Shown here: piece after piece, positions 32,706-44,204 of the stretch
How positions within the stretch are numbered: the first letter of the stretch is position 1
Layout of the letters: each line of letters begins with the position of its first letter
Source: Microcebus murinus
Taxonomy: Eukaryota > Chordata > Mammalia > Primates > Cheirogaleidae
DNA: 64,000 nt
Direction: 5' to 3'
Assembly (NCBI RefSeq): GCF_040939455.1
Contig: NC_134119.1
Location: forward strand, 3,431,501-3,495,500
Notes under the pieces: model-generated
Told to the model about the DNA's origin: nothing
Databases searched by the model: none
What the model saw: only the letters and a program-made list of their open reading frames with translations
Position numbers and translations under genes: made by a program

Positions 32706-32935
32706 CCACGTATCTCAGGGTTTCCCAACCTTGGCACCAACACTGTGGACTAGATCACTATCTTCGTGGGGACGTCCTGGGCCATGCAGGAGGTTTAGCA
32801 CCCCTGGCTCCTACCCACTCCCTGCCAGTGGCACCCACCCAACCAGGTGTGACAACCAAAAGTGTCAGGCAGGGGTGGAGGACAGAATCGCCTCCTGTTG
32901 AGATACACTGGTAAGAACCACTGATGTATGTGGAC
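32706..32935 (+). mobile_element. hAT-Charlie/MER-type DNA transposon relic
   Basis: Begins 'ctcagggtttcccaaccttg', contains 'ccatgcaggaggtttagcac' and 'gtgacaaccaaaagtgtc', and ends near 'tgagatacactggt'. It is the opposite-orientation relative of 2577-2712. A MER5-like piece ('ggttaaaaatacagatgcct') follows at about 32950-33090. Confidence 0.65.
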
Positions 32936-33389
32936 CAGAGCTTCCCGAGTGGCCTGAGCCCAGACTCACCTGGGACGCTGGTTAAAAATACAGATGCCTG
33001 GAGGTCGCCGTGGGCACCTGGGGCGGGGCGCTAGAGCTGTCTGTCATAAGTGCCTTCGGGGGATTCTGACCGAGGGAGGGGCCAGTCTGGAAAACACTGG
33101 CCTAACTCTCCACCCCCCTCCCGAGTGCAGCCTCCTGGAGGCCTGGCACTCCTGTACCAATGGCACCAGTGCGGGATGCTCCCTAGCCTTTTCACCAGGA
33201 GATCTAAGCCGCCTCCCCAACCCCAGCGCCTTGTCCCTGGCCCAGGTGGGGCCCTCAGCATTTTCCAGATTCTCGCCTGAGAGCACATCCCCTTAAAGAG
33301 GGCTGGACCCTCTCCAGAGCCAGGTGTCTGCATGGCAGGGGACCAAGGGCCGGCCCCACAGGAGCAGAGGCCGGGTGCCCTCCCCAGGG

Positions 33390-33599
33390 TAAGAGAAGCT
33401 AACACGTGCCGAGCTGTCCCTGCGTGACGGGCGCTGTCCACGTGAACCCAACTGCTGCGTCCCAGACGCCAACATCGATCGGATCGTCCCCATCTTACAG
33501 ATGTGGCAACTGAGGCACAGTACGTCAAGAGCCCCGCGCGCAGGGTCACGCAGCTAGTAGAGGGGGATTCCAGTCCCGGGACTGCCCAATCCCAACGCC
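33390..33599 (-). mobile_element. MIR SINE
   Basis: Reverse MIR with 'ccatcttacagatgtggcaa', 'ctgaggcacagta' and 'ggtcacgcagctagtagagg'. It abuts the CpG island on its downstream side (relative to the minus-strand transcript). Confidence 0.8.
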
Positions 33600-33841
33600 T
33601 GCGCTCCGGAACCCGCTCGCGCGCGCGCTAGTGGCCTTGCTTAGGGACGGACTCCCGCGACTTTGCTGCAGGGGAAGCCCGAGATCCCGGGCGTCCACCT
33701 CGGTGGCTGGGGCGCGGCGGACACCGGCCACCCGCAGCGGCCAAGGACACCGCAGCGGGATCCCGCGGGGGTCGCCCACCACCGCCCCGGGTCCGGACGG
33801 GCTCCCAATCTCCGCGTCCCCTCCCCGTGGCGCGCGCTTAC

Positions 33842-33947
33842 CTTGCGCCGGGCCTTGGAAGGCGGCGGTGTCCCGAGCCCTGAAGGTGCGCAGCAGCGAG
33901 CGCAGAGGCGCTGGCCAGCGGGCGCGCCCCCAGCCACGGCCGCGCAT
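33842..33947 (-). CDS. PHACTR3: Candidate alternative first coding exon of PHACTR3
   Basis: The ATG at 33947-33945 opens 35 codons, beginning MRGRGWGRARWPAPLRSLL and ending AAFQGPAQ, plus one base, then a strong donor (CAAG|GTAAGC, intron from 33841). The exon ends in phase 1, the same as the canonical exon at 6293-6410, so it could splice in frame to the same second exon. Eight of 35 residues are Arg and only one is acidic, unlike the Ser/Asp-rich canonical N terminus. GC boxes lie 63-127 bases upstream. Alternatively the segment may be untranslated, with translation starting at a Met early in exon 2. I do not recall this peptide from a database. Confidence 0.5.
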
Positions 33948-34009
33948 CCCGCCCAGGGCCGAGGGCCGAGCGCCGCGCGGAGAGGGCCACGGGGAGGTGC
34001 CGGCGGGCT

Positions 34010-34074
34010 GGGGCGGGGCCGGGGCGGGCCGGGGCGGGCCGGGGCGGGGCCGAGTTGGGCCAGGGCGGGGCCGC
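34010..34074. promoter_or_regulatory. GC-box array (SP/KLF sites)
   Basis: Tandem 10- to 11-bp units of GGGGCGGGCC or GGGGCGGGGCC, giving at least five GGGCGG cores in 65 bases, just upstream of the candidate exon on the minus strand. The regular G runs on the plus strand also give G-quadruplex potential. Confidence 0.75.
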
Positions 34075-34270
34075 GGCGCAAGGCCGGCCCCTCCGCCAGG
34101 CGGGGGCGCGGAGGGGTGTTGATGTGACCTTGATCTCCCGGGACCCAGCGAAACCTGGCCTGGGCGGGAGCCGCTCTGGAGACCTGCGCGCTGTGCCCTG
34201 CGCCCCGGCCTTCCAGGACCGCCCTACAAAGGACAAAGGGACAGCCGGGCAGGAGGCGTGGCCGTCCCGT

Positions 34271-36158
34271 TAGTGGCGAAGAGGCTGCAGAGGCAGAACC
34301 GCTGTGACCTCTCTGAGCCTTAGTGTTCTCCTGTTTAAAATGGGCTTGGGGACGGTGAACGGAGATGACGGACGCTAGAGGGTCCTGGGCTGCCTATACC
34401 GGAACAGCCGTCGGATGCAGGAGCCACTGTCTCACTTCTAAACCACCCGATATATTTGCCTTTTTGTTATAAAAGAAAACGTCCATATTTTAGCTTGGTG
34501 AGCATTGCAAGGGGATACCCTTGTAACCGCCACCCAGCTCCCTCCCGCCCCTCCCTGTGTGAGAGACAAACTCTCAACCACAAGCCGGGGCGATTTGAGC
34601 CTTGAGGGTCTCTGCAGCCTCTGCGGACTTTGGCGTTTCTGCAGCCGCCGCCCTGCCTTGGGGCAGGGTCCCCTTGGGATGGGCCGGGGCCCTCATCTGC
34701 GCCCAGGCAGCAGGGCCCCTAACCCCCATCCCCACAGCTCGGGTCCTCTCAGGCCACAGGGACAGCACTCCCCCCCCCCCCCTGAGCTTTCAGAGTTGTG
34801 CTCTGCCAAGGGCCTCAGTGGTCCTCCTGGTCCACCCCCCAGCCACTCCACGAGCAGGTGCAATCGCATCCTCCTTTCACAGACCGGAGACGCAGGCGGC
34901 CACACAGCCGCGGAGTGCCGCCCTGTGCCAGGATGTAGCTGTGCACAGTCCCTCCTGCATCCTCCCCAGGAGGCCGCCCTTCCTGCTTCTCTCACTCCTC
35001 ACCTCCAAAACTTTTTAGCAATAACGACAACAGCAGCGGCCAACACTAGGTGGCACCGTGCTGAGCACATGCCACTGGGTCTCTGGAACAACTCACTGAG
35101 GAGGGTTGCTCTCATCGGCCCACTTTACAGATGAGAAAATACAAGCGATGTGGGAGCAGAGGCTGTCATGTCCCTCACTCCAACCCCCCCTCCTCTCCTC
35201 TAGTAGGGAGGCATACCAACATCCCCTACCTTTTAGAGGAGGAAACTGAGGCTCAGAGAAGTGAAGGAACTTGCCCAAGGAAGTGAGGAAGGGGCAGAGT
35301 CAGAATCCAAAACCTGGTTAATGTCACAGTGCCTTACACAGTCCTTGCCCTCTGCCCAGCATATTGGTATGCCTGGGCGAACTCCTACTCATCCTTCAAG
35401 ACCCATCTTAGGTACTGCCTTCTTTCTGAAGCCTTTCCTTCGGGCTCCCTGCTGCTCTTCCCCAAGCATGTGGTTCTCCCTCGTCCCTGCCCTGGGCACT
35501 GTGTGCACACTCTGTCGGGCATGCGCCACCTGGCAGCACCATCACCAGCCCACCCAGCTACCCTGCCTCCCACTGCGCTGGGGTTTTGGAGGACAGGCGT
35601 TGGCCCTGGTCACTCAGGGACCATCTGTTTTGTGGCCATTGTCCCTCTCTGCTGGGAACCTCATTTCTATTTCCTACTGGGAAGTCCCTCCCCCCTCTAG
35701 TGGGCCCAAAGCCCCTCCCTAAGTCCAGGGGTGGGCTCACGACCCAGCCTGACCAATCAGCATAGTATCCAGCCATCTGGCCCAATGACTGGCTCAGCAA
35801 AGTTGCTTCAGATAGGCACGCATTTGGGACTTGCTGGACTGGGAGAGACAAGCCCTTTTTATCCACTATCCCTGAGGGGACTGTCTGGACATTCAGAAGA
35901 CATTGCATGTCTCAGAGTTATAACGTCATGGAAGAGGAGCCTAGAGAGGGAGGTGCTCTGGAGCTGCTGGCATTGTCCGGGTGAGCACCTGGTTGCAGCT
36001 GTGCCTGAAGGCAGCCCTGTGCTGGCTGGAATTCTCAGTCCCACCCTCCCTGCCATTTCCTGTCCCATCAGCCCTGGTGGGTAGGAGGTCATTGGAAGAA
36101 GGGAGTAGGAGACAGAGATATTAACATCAGGACAAACCCAAGGTGTACTATGAAAGGG
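34271..36158. other. MIR/L2-rich flank, no gene seen
   Basis: A plus-strand MIR relic at about 34290-34390, reverse MIR segments at 35040-35180 and 35229-35325 ('ggaggaaactgaggctcaga'), and an L2 segment at 35330-35600 ('aactcctactcatccttcaa'). No exon recognised. Confidence 0.6.
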
Positions 36159-36209
36159 GTCTCTCTCTCTCTCTCTTCCTCCCCTCCCTCCCTCCCTCCC
36201 TCCCTCTCT
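36159..36209. repeat. (CT)n and (CCCT)n microsatellite
   Basis: A CT dinucleotide run followed by CCTC/CCCT tetranucleotide repeats. Confidence 0.95.
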
Positions 36210-36498
36210 GTCTTGTATCTGGCTTCCTGTGAAGGCCCAAACAAGGGCCTTCACAGCCCCTTGTCTGTTTGCACATGGATGCCATGGTGACCTACCAAAG
36301 GGGCCTCCCATGGCAGGTCTACTCCGCCTTCCCAAGTGGAAGAGAGAAGCTGAGTACCAAGACAGAAGCTGACTAGCCCTGCCTGCACCTGGCAGACACT
36401 GCTGTCCTCGTTGCTGTGGCTGGTTGGGCTCCCTGGACCCTTTGAACTCTGGGCATCGTCTCTCAGAAGAGAAAGTGACCAGGAAGGAAATAGGATAA

Positions 36499-36720
36499 CA
36501 GCTCACAGTTACTGAACACTTCCAACATGCCACGCCCTGTGCTAAACACTTTATTCACTTTATCCAAGTTAATTTTCCCAAAAATCGGAAGAAGGGATTA
36601 TTTATCATCTCCCTTCATAGATGAGGAAACTGAAGTGCACAGAGGTTACCCAAGGCCCCGCAGCTGACACGTGGACAAGCCAGGCTCAAACCCTGGTCAC
36701 TGCACTCCAGGCTTCACCAC
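36499..36720 (-). mobile_element. MIR SINE
   Basis: One of the best preserved MIR copies here, in reverse orientation: 'gttactgaacacttccaaca', 'gatgaggaaactgaagtgca', then 'caggctcaaaccctggtcac'. Confidence 0.85.
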
Positions 36721-37903
36721 CAAGCTGCTCCTGGCAGTTCCGGGTCAGGTGACAGGCCACGCAGGGAATCAAGCAGGGCTGGAGACCTCCCCAGCCCTCA
36801 GCCACTCCCTAGGGCCCAGAGGACCCACAGGGGCCGGCCCTGTGTGTACCGTCCCTTACCTACCATTTCCCTCCATGGAACTGACTTAGGCCGGAGTGAG
36901 AGGGGCTATTCCTGAGGCTGCTGGCATCTGAGAAGCCCCGAGAAGGCTGGCAGCAGGTGCCACTGGAATGCACTGGGGCTGGTAAAGAGGACAGATGCCC
37001 TAGGTCCCCCACGTCCAGAGCAGCAGGTGTGTCCTGAATGCCCATGGGAACAGACAGGAAACAGCAGGAGCCCCTGCTGGCAGGTTCACCCTCGGCGACA
37101 GGGCTGAAGTCTGGGACATGGCAAGGGCCACATGGGAGCCCCACTCCCCCCAGTGACTCTTCCAGCTCCAATGTGCTGAAATCCATCTGACTGGCGCAGA
37201 GGGCCACAGATGGTCAGAGGGCTCCTGTTAGACACAGCTGTGCCAGGAGCCCTTCTCCTTCCCCGCAGCTCCAGCAAAAGCCCCACGCCCAGTCTCCTAC
37301 GACCCCCCACACTGCAGCTCCCCGACTCTGAGCCAATGCCTGTCCCTCCCCCACGGATTGGCAGGGCTGGTGGCATGAGGAGGAAAGGACATGGGTTGGG
37401 TCAGCTCGCCTGAACCTCACCACCTGCACTGGGGGAGGGGAGGCTGTCCAAACACCACTGCAAACCTCCACGGGAGCCCCGTCTCAGAGAGAGAAACGCA
37501 AGAGCCACCTGTGCAGGCACACGGCCCATGCCCGGGGGCCCTACACTTGGTGTCCGGCTCCCCCGTCATTGCCACTCTGAAGTACACAATTGTGTTTGAA
37601 TAAATGAACTACATCTCCACTTGCACTAGAGCCCTGGCAAACCGTGTACCAGGTCAGGGCTGTGGGCAACCTCCCCCCAACACACACGCGCAAGCCTGAC
37701 ACAGTGACCTGCCAGCTTCACTGTCTCTGTCCATGCTGGGAATTCCTCAGCATCCTTGTGACCCGAAGGAGCCAGCTGGGATAACTGCAAAAGGTTTCTC
37801 TCCAGGCATAGGGTGGGGACTGGGAGTGGTTTTGCGTAAGGCTGTCAAACCCAATGGCCCTGCAACTGAAAGGACAAGTCAGACTTGGGTTTATAGAATC
37901 TGC
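36721..37903. other. Unique sequence, no gene seen
   Basis: GC-rich, with open frames overlapping on both strands but no protein family resemblance and no convincing splice sites. Confidence 0.5.
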
Positions 37904-37957
37904 TACACACACACACACACACACACACTCATACACACACACACACACACACACACA
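37904..37957. repeat. (CA)n microsatellite, interrupted
   Basis: Two CA runs separated by 'actcat'. Likely length-polymorphic. Confidence 0.97.
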
Positions 37958-38299
37958 TCTCAGGATGTAGGCCATCCTTGGTGTTGGTTGCAGTGGCACC
38001 TGAGTTTGGCAGGATCTCGAGGCTGCATCACTGATCAGCCAAGCGTGCTGTGATCGACTGGCCATGTCTGACAATGGCAAGGGCAAGCCAGCACTGCAAG
38101 TGTGCTGCAGGTGCACCAACCCCTCTGCTGTCCAGGAGGTCGCAAGAAAGCTGCTCACAAGCGCTGAAACACTAGAGGACATGGCAGGGTCAAGGCTGAA
38201 GTCCCCTAAGGGCGGAGACTGTGTCTGGTCCCCGTTCAAAATCCCCTGTAGCACCTAGGCTAAGGCGCACTGGGGATGCTCGTATATAACTAGTAATCG

Positions 38300-38480
38300 A
38301 GGATCCAAAAGGCACCATGGAGAGGTGGTTTTGCTTTGGGATGACGAAAATGTTTTGGAACTAGGCATGGGGGTTGTCGCACAACATTGTGAGTGTACTA
38401 AATGCCACTGACTTGCTCACCTTAAAATGGCTAATTTCAGATTACTCAATTTTCACCTCCAATAATTGTTTTAAAAAAGG
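38300..38480 (+). mobile_element. L1M 3' UTR fragment
   Basis: Typical L1M tail: 'gctttgggatgacgaaaatg', 'gtactaaatgccactgactt', then an A-rich end. An L2-like scrap ('ctaagggcggagactgtgtc') precedes it at about 38205-38270. Confidence 0.65.
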
Positions 38481-41200
38481 AAAGGAATCCCTTTGAAAGA
38501 AATAAACCACCAGTAGTTACCCAGAGTGGCTTGGATGAAAAAGGAGAAGGTGGTGGGGTCTGGAAAAGTTGTGTTGAGCAAGTGTGAGTGCGCGCGAGTG
38601 ATTTTGTGTGTGAACATCTGTGCGTTTGCATGAGTGTGTGCTTGTTTCTCTTTCAGACACTGAGAATCTGGTCTCCCTCCAGAAAGCTAATGACAGAGAT
38701 CTGCAGTGTCTATTCCCAAATCCAGAGAAAATCAGTGCGTGCCCTGCTGTGGTCTGGGGCTGAAACAGTTTCTTAAGTCTTTCGTTTTATCACAAAAATC
38801 CATGAGATGTTTGCACTCTCTCCTCACACACAAAATATGCCTCCAAATCTCCCAGGGGACTGGCCCCAGAGGGGCAGACACAGCCACCCTAGCAGTCCCT
38901 GGGCTGCACTATGGGGGTCCGAGGACAGTGAGAGGCCCAGAGCTGGGACGACCCCAGGTGGACTCTGTGGCAGCAGCCTGCTTCTCCCTGTCCCAGCTCC
39001 ACCTCACGTCCGTTTCCCTCTTTGCATTGTCCATGTCTCCCTGGGTCCCCAAAGTCCCAGCTGCTGTTGGATTTTGGGAATCCCTCTCAGATGTCTGGAG
39101 TCCGCTTTGAGTCAGATGGCAAATGTCCACAGAGTGACAGCTGTCATTTGGGACGCCCACGGTGGGCTGTGTGCTGGGCTGATGCTAGGAGGGGCTCCAC
39201 CCTCCCTGGTGGGCCACCCGGATCCTTGCTTCTCAGCATCTTGTAGAGGTGAACACAGGTTCAAGGTCACCAGTGGCCACTGGAGATGATGTTTCAGGAA
39301 CAGGCCACCCCGGGAAGGAACTTTGCCTCGAGCTGCAGGGTTCTGAGCCACTCTCTCTGTTGCCCAGGTGCCGACCCAGGTGAGGAGTGCCAGCCCATCA
39401 CCTTCCCCTGGGGAAGTTCTGGGGCAGGTATTTCAGGTCAGCTCTGCCACAGCCCTGGGAGAAACTCCCAGAAATCACGAGTATTTCCCAGAATCTGGGA
39501 CCCACGGAGCAGCCCAGCGCCCTGTGGTGGCCACAGAAAGAGTGCCGGGGGCTGGTCCATCTTCCTGGACTCCAGCATCTGATGTCCAGGCTGGGAGTGA
39601 AAGATCGCACAGTTCTGGGAGCCAGGGGCTGCGTCTCTTTGAGTTTTCTGAAATTCACCCAAGTTTGCATTGTAGTCAACATGTGTCCGCATTCTCTCCA
39701 CAAATAACCAATATTTCTCCCCAAATCTTTAAGTACAACCGAGGCTCGGGAAGACGCAGTGTCAGCCCAGGGCCGCTTCCCAGCCCTGTGGAGGAGCCTT
39801 CCCCAGCAGTGCGTGAGTGGATGGAATCCTTTCCCTATTTTATCCAGTCCCAGGCCAACTGAGACGTGGGCCACCCTGGGTACAGGTGACCCCCTCAGGA
39901 TGGCCAGCTGGAGGCAGGGAGGGAGAAGAATTTCTCCTCCCTCCCGTTCCACTGCTGGTCAAAGATTTACCACGTGGGCCTCAACTCCGGTGGTCCCTGC
40001 CATGTGGGCGTGGAGCAGGGTCCCACGGCACTTCCGTGGGGGCCACAGGGAAGCCTGGGCAGCAGGACACGGCAAGGCACTTCAGGGGGGGTCTGAGCCC
40101 CCATAGAGCTTGTGGTCACAGCTGTGGCCATGATGAGAGGTGGGAAGAGGCTGCAAAAGCTCAATGAGGAGCCACCAAGGGTACTGTGGCCACTGACTTA
40201 CCTGCCACCAGACTGGCACCTGCAGGAGGACAGCCACTGTATCTCATCCCACTGAATCCCCCGAGCCCAGCAGGGTGCCTGGCACATGGCAGGGGCTCAG
40301 CACTCACTTGCTGGATGAACACTGGAAGCCAAGTGGTTCTGGTGAAGCTTTAGTCCAAAGGAGCCAGGCGCAGAGATGACGTCCGGGAGGGACAACCATG
40401 GGGGCAGGGGAAGAGAAGCAGAGCCTGAAGAGCTCCCCCCAGACTTGGTGGCAAGGGGCTGAACAAGAAACCCTTCAAACAGGGGCGACCTTCCTGAGGG
40501 GCTTGGCAAGGGGCTCGGACCCTCAGAGCCCCTGGGGCTGTAAGACATGCAGGGCAAGTGCCCTCCAGCCAGGATCTCCGCTGCCCGGCCAGGGGAGGGC
40601 ACTGGGCCAGCCCCCAAGGGCTGGAAACATGCAGGTTTACAGAGCCTGTGCTCCACTACCTCCCAACCCCAAGCCCAGCCCTGGGTGTTTCTGCAGTTAG
40701 TTCCCAGCACTGAGACCCGTCAGGAGAGACCACAGCCCAGGAACGAGTCCCCACGGCCAGTGATTTCTTGCCCTGGATGCTTGGGGGATCGTGAGGAAGG
40801 GGCTGCATCCACCTGCTCCCATCGAGGACGATGTCTGCCCACCCATCCTGGAGCACGATGTGGCCCTGTGCGAGCTCCATGGAGTGTGCAGGGGACAAAG
40901 GGCCGAGGTCTAGCCTGCTGACAGGTGCGTGCTGAGAGCCCACCATGTGCCAGCACTGGGGTGGAGCAGGGGTAGAGCTGAGCCCTGACAGTGCCAAAGA
41001 CACCCCCATGCTCACCTCCAATGCTAACAACAGATGGGGCCTTTGTCCTTTCCAACCACTTTGCATTTTTAATGGACTCTGTGAGTCACGGCATAGGTCA
41101 GGTGTCCCTCTAGCGGCTGCCAGGAAGGTTACAACAGAATTCTCTACATGTGTGCCAAGGACTCCAGAACTCCACAGAGACATGGCAGAGGCTGTCCTTG
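38481..41200. other. Mostly unique sequence, no gene seen
   Basis: Includes an imperfect TG-rich tract (38580-38645) and an L2 3' fragment at about 40205-40330 ('gcagggtgcctggcacatgg'). No exon recognised. Confidence 0.5.
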
Positions 41201-42771
41201 AAATACCATCATCATTTCTCACAGATATAGAAAAAATAACCTTATACTTCATATGGAACCATAGAAGACCCCGTATAGCAAAATCAATCCTAAGCAATAA
41301 AAACAAAATGGGAGGTATGAAATTACCAGACTTCAAACTATACTACAAGGCTATAGCAATTAAAACAGCTTATTACTGGCACAAGAACAGGGACATTGAC
41401 CAAGGGAACAGAACAGAGAATCCAGATATAAAACCATCCTCATATAGCCAACTAATCTTCAACGAAGCAAACAAAAACATACACTGGGGGAAAGAATCCT
41501 TATTCAATAAATGGTGCTGGGAAAACTGGATAGCCACATGTAGAAGACTGAAACAGGACCCATGCTTTTCACCTCTCACAAAAATCAACTCACACTGGGT
41601 AACAGACTTGAACCTTAGGTGTGAAACTATTAGAATTCTAGAGGAAGATGTTGGAAATACTCTTCTAGACATTGGCCTAGGCAAAGAATTTATGAAGAAG
41701 ACCCCAAAGGAAATCACAGCAGCAACAAAAATAAATAAATGGGACCTGATCAAATTTAAAAGCTTCTGCACAGCCAAAGAAACTGTCAAGAGAGCAAACA
41801 GACAACCCACAGAATGGGAGAAAAATTTCCCATGCTACACATCCGATAAAGGGCTAATAACTAGAATTTATTTAGAACTCAGGAAAATCAGCAACAAAAA
41901 ATCAAATAACCCTATCAAAAAATAGGCAAAGGACATGAACAGAAACTTCTCAAAAGAAGACAGAATAATGGCCAACAAACATATGAAAAAATGCTCAACA
42001 TCTCTAATCATCAGGGAAATGCAAATCAAAACTGCAATGAGATATCACTTATCTCCAGTAAGAATGGCCTTTATCAAAAAGTCCGCCAACAATAAATGTT
42101 GGTGTGGATGCAGAGAAAGAGGAACACTCCTACCCTGCTGGTGGGACTGCGAACTAGTTCAACCTCTGTGGAAAGCAATGTGGAGATACCTTAAAGCGAT
42201 ACAAGTAGATCTACCATTTGATCTAGCAATTCCACTTCTGGGCATCTACCCAAAAGATCAAAAGTCACTTTACGAAAAAGACACCTGCACTCAAATGTTT
42301 ATAGCAGCACAATTCACAATTGCAAAGTTGTGGAAACACCCCCAGTGCCCATTAATACATGAGTGGATTAATAAGATGTGGTATATGTATACCATGGAGT
42401 ACTACTCAGCTTTAAGAAACAATGGTGATATAGCACATCTTGTATTTTCCTGGATAGAGCTGGAACCCATTCTACTAAGTGAAGTATCTCAAGAATGGAA
42501 AAACCAGCACCACATGTACTCACCAGCAAATTGGTATTAACGGATCAGCACCTAAGTGGACACATAGGAATAACATTTATCGGGTGTTGGGCGGGTGGGG
42601 GGGGAGGAGGGGATGGGTATATACAAACATAACGAGTGAGATGTGCAATGTTTGGGGGATGGTCACACTTGAAGCTCTGACTCGAGGGAGGAGGGGGGGC
42701 ATGAGCAATATACGTAACCTTAACATTTGTACCCCCATAATATGCTGAAATTTTAAAAAAAGAAAAGAAAA
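41201..42771 (+). mobile_element. Young 5'-truncated LINE-1
   Basis: Begins abruptly inside ORF2 at 'aaataccatcatcatttctc' and continues to the end of ORF2 (42540), a 3' UTR with a G-rich tract (42591-42613) and a second G-rich run (42686-42699), then 'tttgtacccccataatatgc' and a decayed A tail to about 42771. Only one nonsense change in roughly 1.3 kb of coding sequence makes it the youngest L1 here. I could not identify a clear target-site duplication. Confidence 0.93.
41203..42540 (+). pseudogene. L1 ORF2 C-terminal coding remnant
   Basis: A single reading frame covers the part of ORF2 after the reverse transcriptase and the C-terminal Cys-rich domain, to a terminal TAA. It is broken once, by TAG at 41923-41925, where the family normally has Trp (TGG), a single G-to-A change. 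The Cys-rich zinc-knuckle region (near 42097-42150) keeps its cysteines, but the family His is replaced by Pro (codon CCC at 42133-42135). The endonuclease and reverse transcriptase domains are absent through 5' truncation, so no active protein can be made. Confidence 0.88.
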
Positions 42772-44204
42772 GGTGATGAGGAGGAAATGACGTGGCCACA
42801 GGGCAGCTTGGGCCTGGGAATGAAGGACGAGGTTGCTTAAATTTCTCCTTTCATCTTCTAAAACAATGAGAATTTGGCACTCTGCCCTCTGTGTAATGAT
42901 ATAAAAACAACCCGGGTTAAAGATGTCCGCCTTATACCTGTGACTTCCCCATGCTGAACAGGTGGTCGGGGCGGCCAGTGTGATCCTGTGGTGGCCAGAG
43001 CAGCCCCAGCCGGGCCTCCTGCCCCCAGCCCCTCCTCTCTGCTCCGCTGCCGGGGCTGGTGGACACTTGGACGGCACAGGACCCACTTTGGAACAGGGGC
43101 GGTCGTCAGCCCAGGGCCCAGGTGGCCGAGACAGTCTCTTGCAGGTACACAGCTAACTGCCCTCCCTTTCACCCTCAGAAGTGCCCCGGGTGGGAGTCAA
43201 TGGTCAGCAGCAAATCACACCAAGGACGGTCTCAATCACTCAGGGCTCCCTCGAGGGCCTGCTGCACGCCCCGTGCAAAGCAGGATGCTAGATCATGCGT
43301 GCAAGCTGGCCTGTCCCCAAGGCATGGGACACAGCAGGTGCACAATGGCGGCCCTTCCCGTGGGAGCCTCTCTGTCCAGCTCTCTGTCCCCAAGTCTCTG
43401 TCTCTAGCCCCGTCTCTCTCCCTAAGTGTCTCTGTGTGTATATCTCCATCTCTCTGTGTCTCTCGGACTTTGCTCCGTCTCTCTCTGTCTTTCTGCCTGT
43501 CTCTGCGTCTCCCTGGACTGTGTTCTCTCTCTCTCTCAGTGTCCCTGTCTGTGTGTGTCTCTCTCTCTGTGGGTGTGTCTCTTTGGACTTTGCTCCATGT
43601 CTTTGTCTGTCTCAGCATGCCTCTGCATCTCTCTAGACTTTATCTATCTTATCTCAGCATCTGTCTGTGTCTTTGGACTCTGTTCTATCTCTCTCTCTGT
43701 CTCTGAGCCAAAACCATGAATTGGGGGAGTTTTCCATGCACGTGGCGCCATGGATGTGGAGCCCAATTCTCCCACTGTCCACTCGGAGGTTTTTCACGTC
43801 TCTGTGGCCCCGCGCACTGTCTCACCCCGTATTTGAGCTCTGGGATATTGCTGTGATAATCTCTCTGGATTGGTTTTCTGTACGGGGTGCCGAAGCCAGC
43901 TTGCTTCTGCACTGTCATTTTGGAACCAGAATCAATGGTTGTTTTTCAAAACTATAATTTAAAAAAAAAAAATAAAATGATTTTCAAACATAAATAAAAT
44001 GAGCATGTATCAGAATTGTTGGTTGTCACGTAATATACTGCTGAGGACCGTGTGAACGCCCGGCCCCTCAGCCCTGACGCGGGCTGCCTGGGGGGCGTGA
44101 GCCGGTCCATGGCTCCGTGTCCCCCACCTGCCCTCCACGACCAACCAGCCCTGGTTTCCCTCCCCTTCACCTCTCTTCTCTCTCCTCCTCCTCCTCCTCC
44201 TCTT
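42772..44204. other. Unique sequence with CT-rich low-complexity tract
   Basis: 43380-43710 is a long imperfect (TCTCTG/TCTGTC) tract that generates Ser/Leu/Cys-rich frames. An A-rich stretch is at 43960-43976 and a (CTC)n run at 44183-44206. No gene seen. Confidence 0.7.

Larger units (their letters stand above)
33600..34270 (-). promoter_or_regulatory. CpG island, probable distal PHACTR3 promoter
   Basis: Dense CpG and GC-rich sequence with several GC boxes, surrounding an ATG-to-donor segment on the minus strand. Its position about 27 kb upstream of the main PHACTR3 exon, on the same strand, fits one of the alternative promoters known for this gene. Assignment to PHACTR3 rather than to an independent transcript is inferred. 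Confidence 0.6.

Noticed and set aside
33631..34127. Pro/Arg/Gly-rich plus-strand frames of 163 and 154 codons
   Set aside because: Artefacts of the GC-rich distal CpG island and its GC-box array.
40945..41200. In-frame extension upstream of the L1 ORF2 remnant as a fusion gene
   Set aside because: The 85 extra codons are chance open frame in flanking unique DNA. L1 similarity begins at 41201.
43232..43719. Ser/Leu/Cys-rich frames resembling secreted or membrane proteins
   Set aside because: They are translations of a CT/CTGT low-complexity tract.
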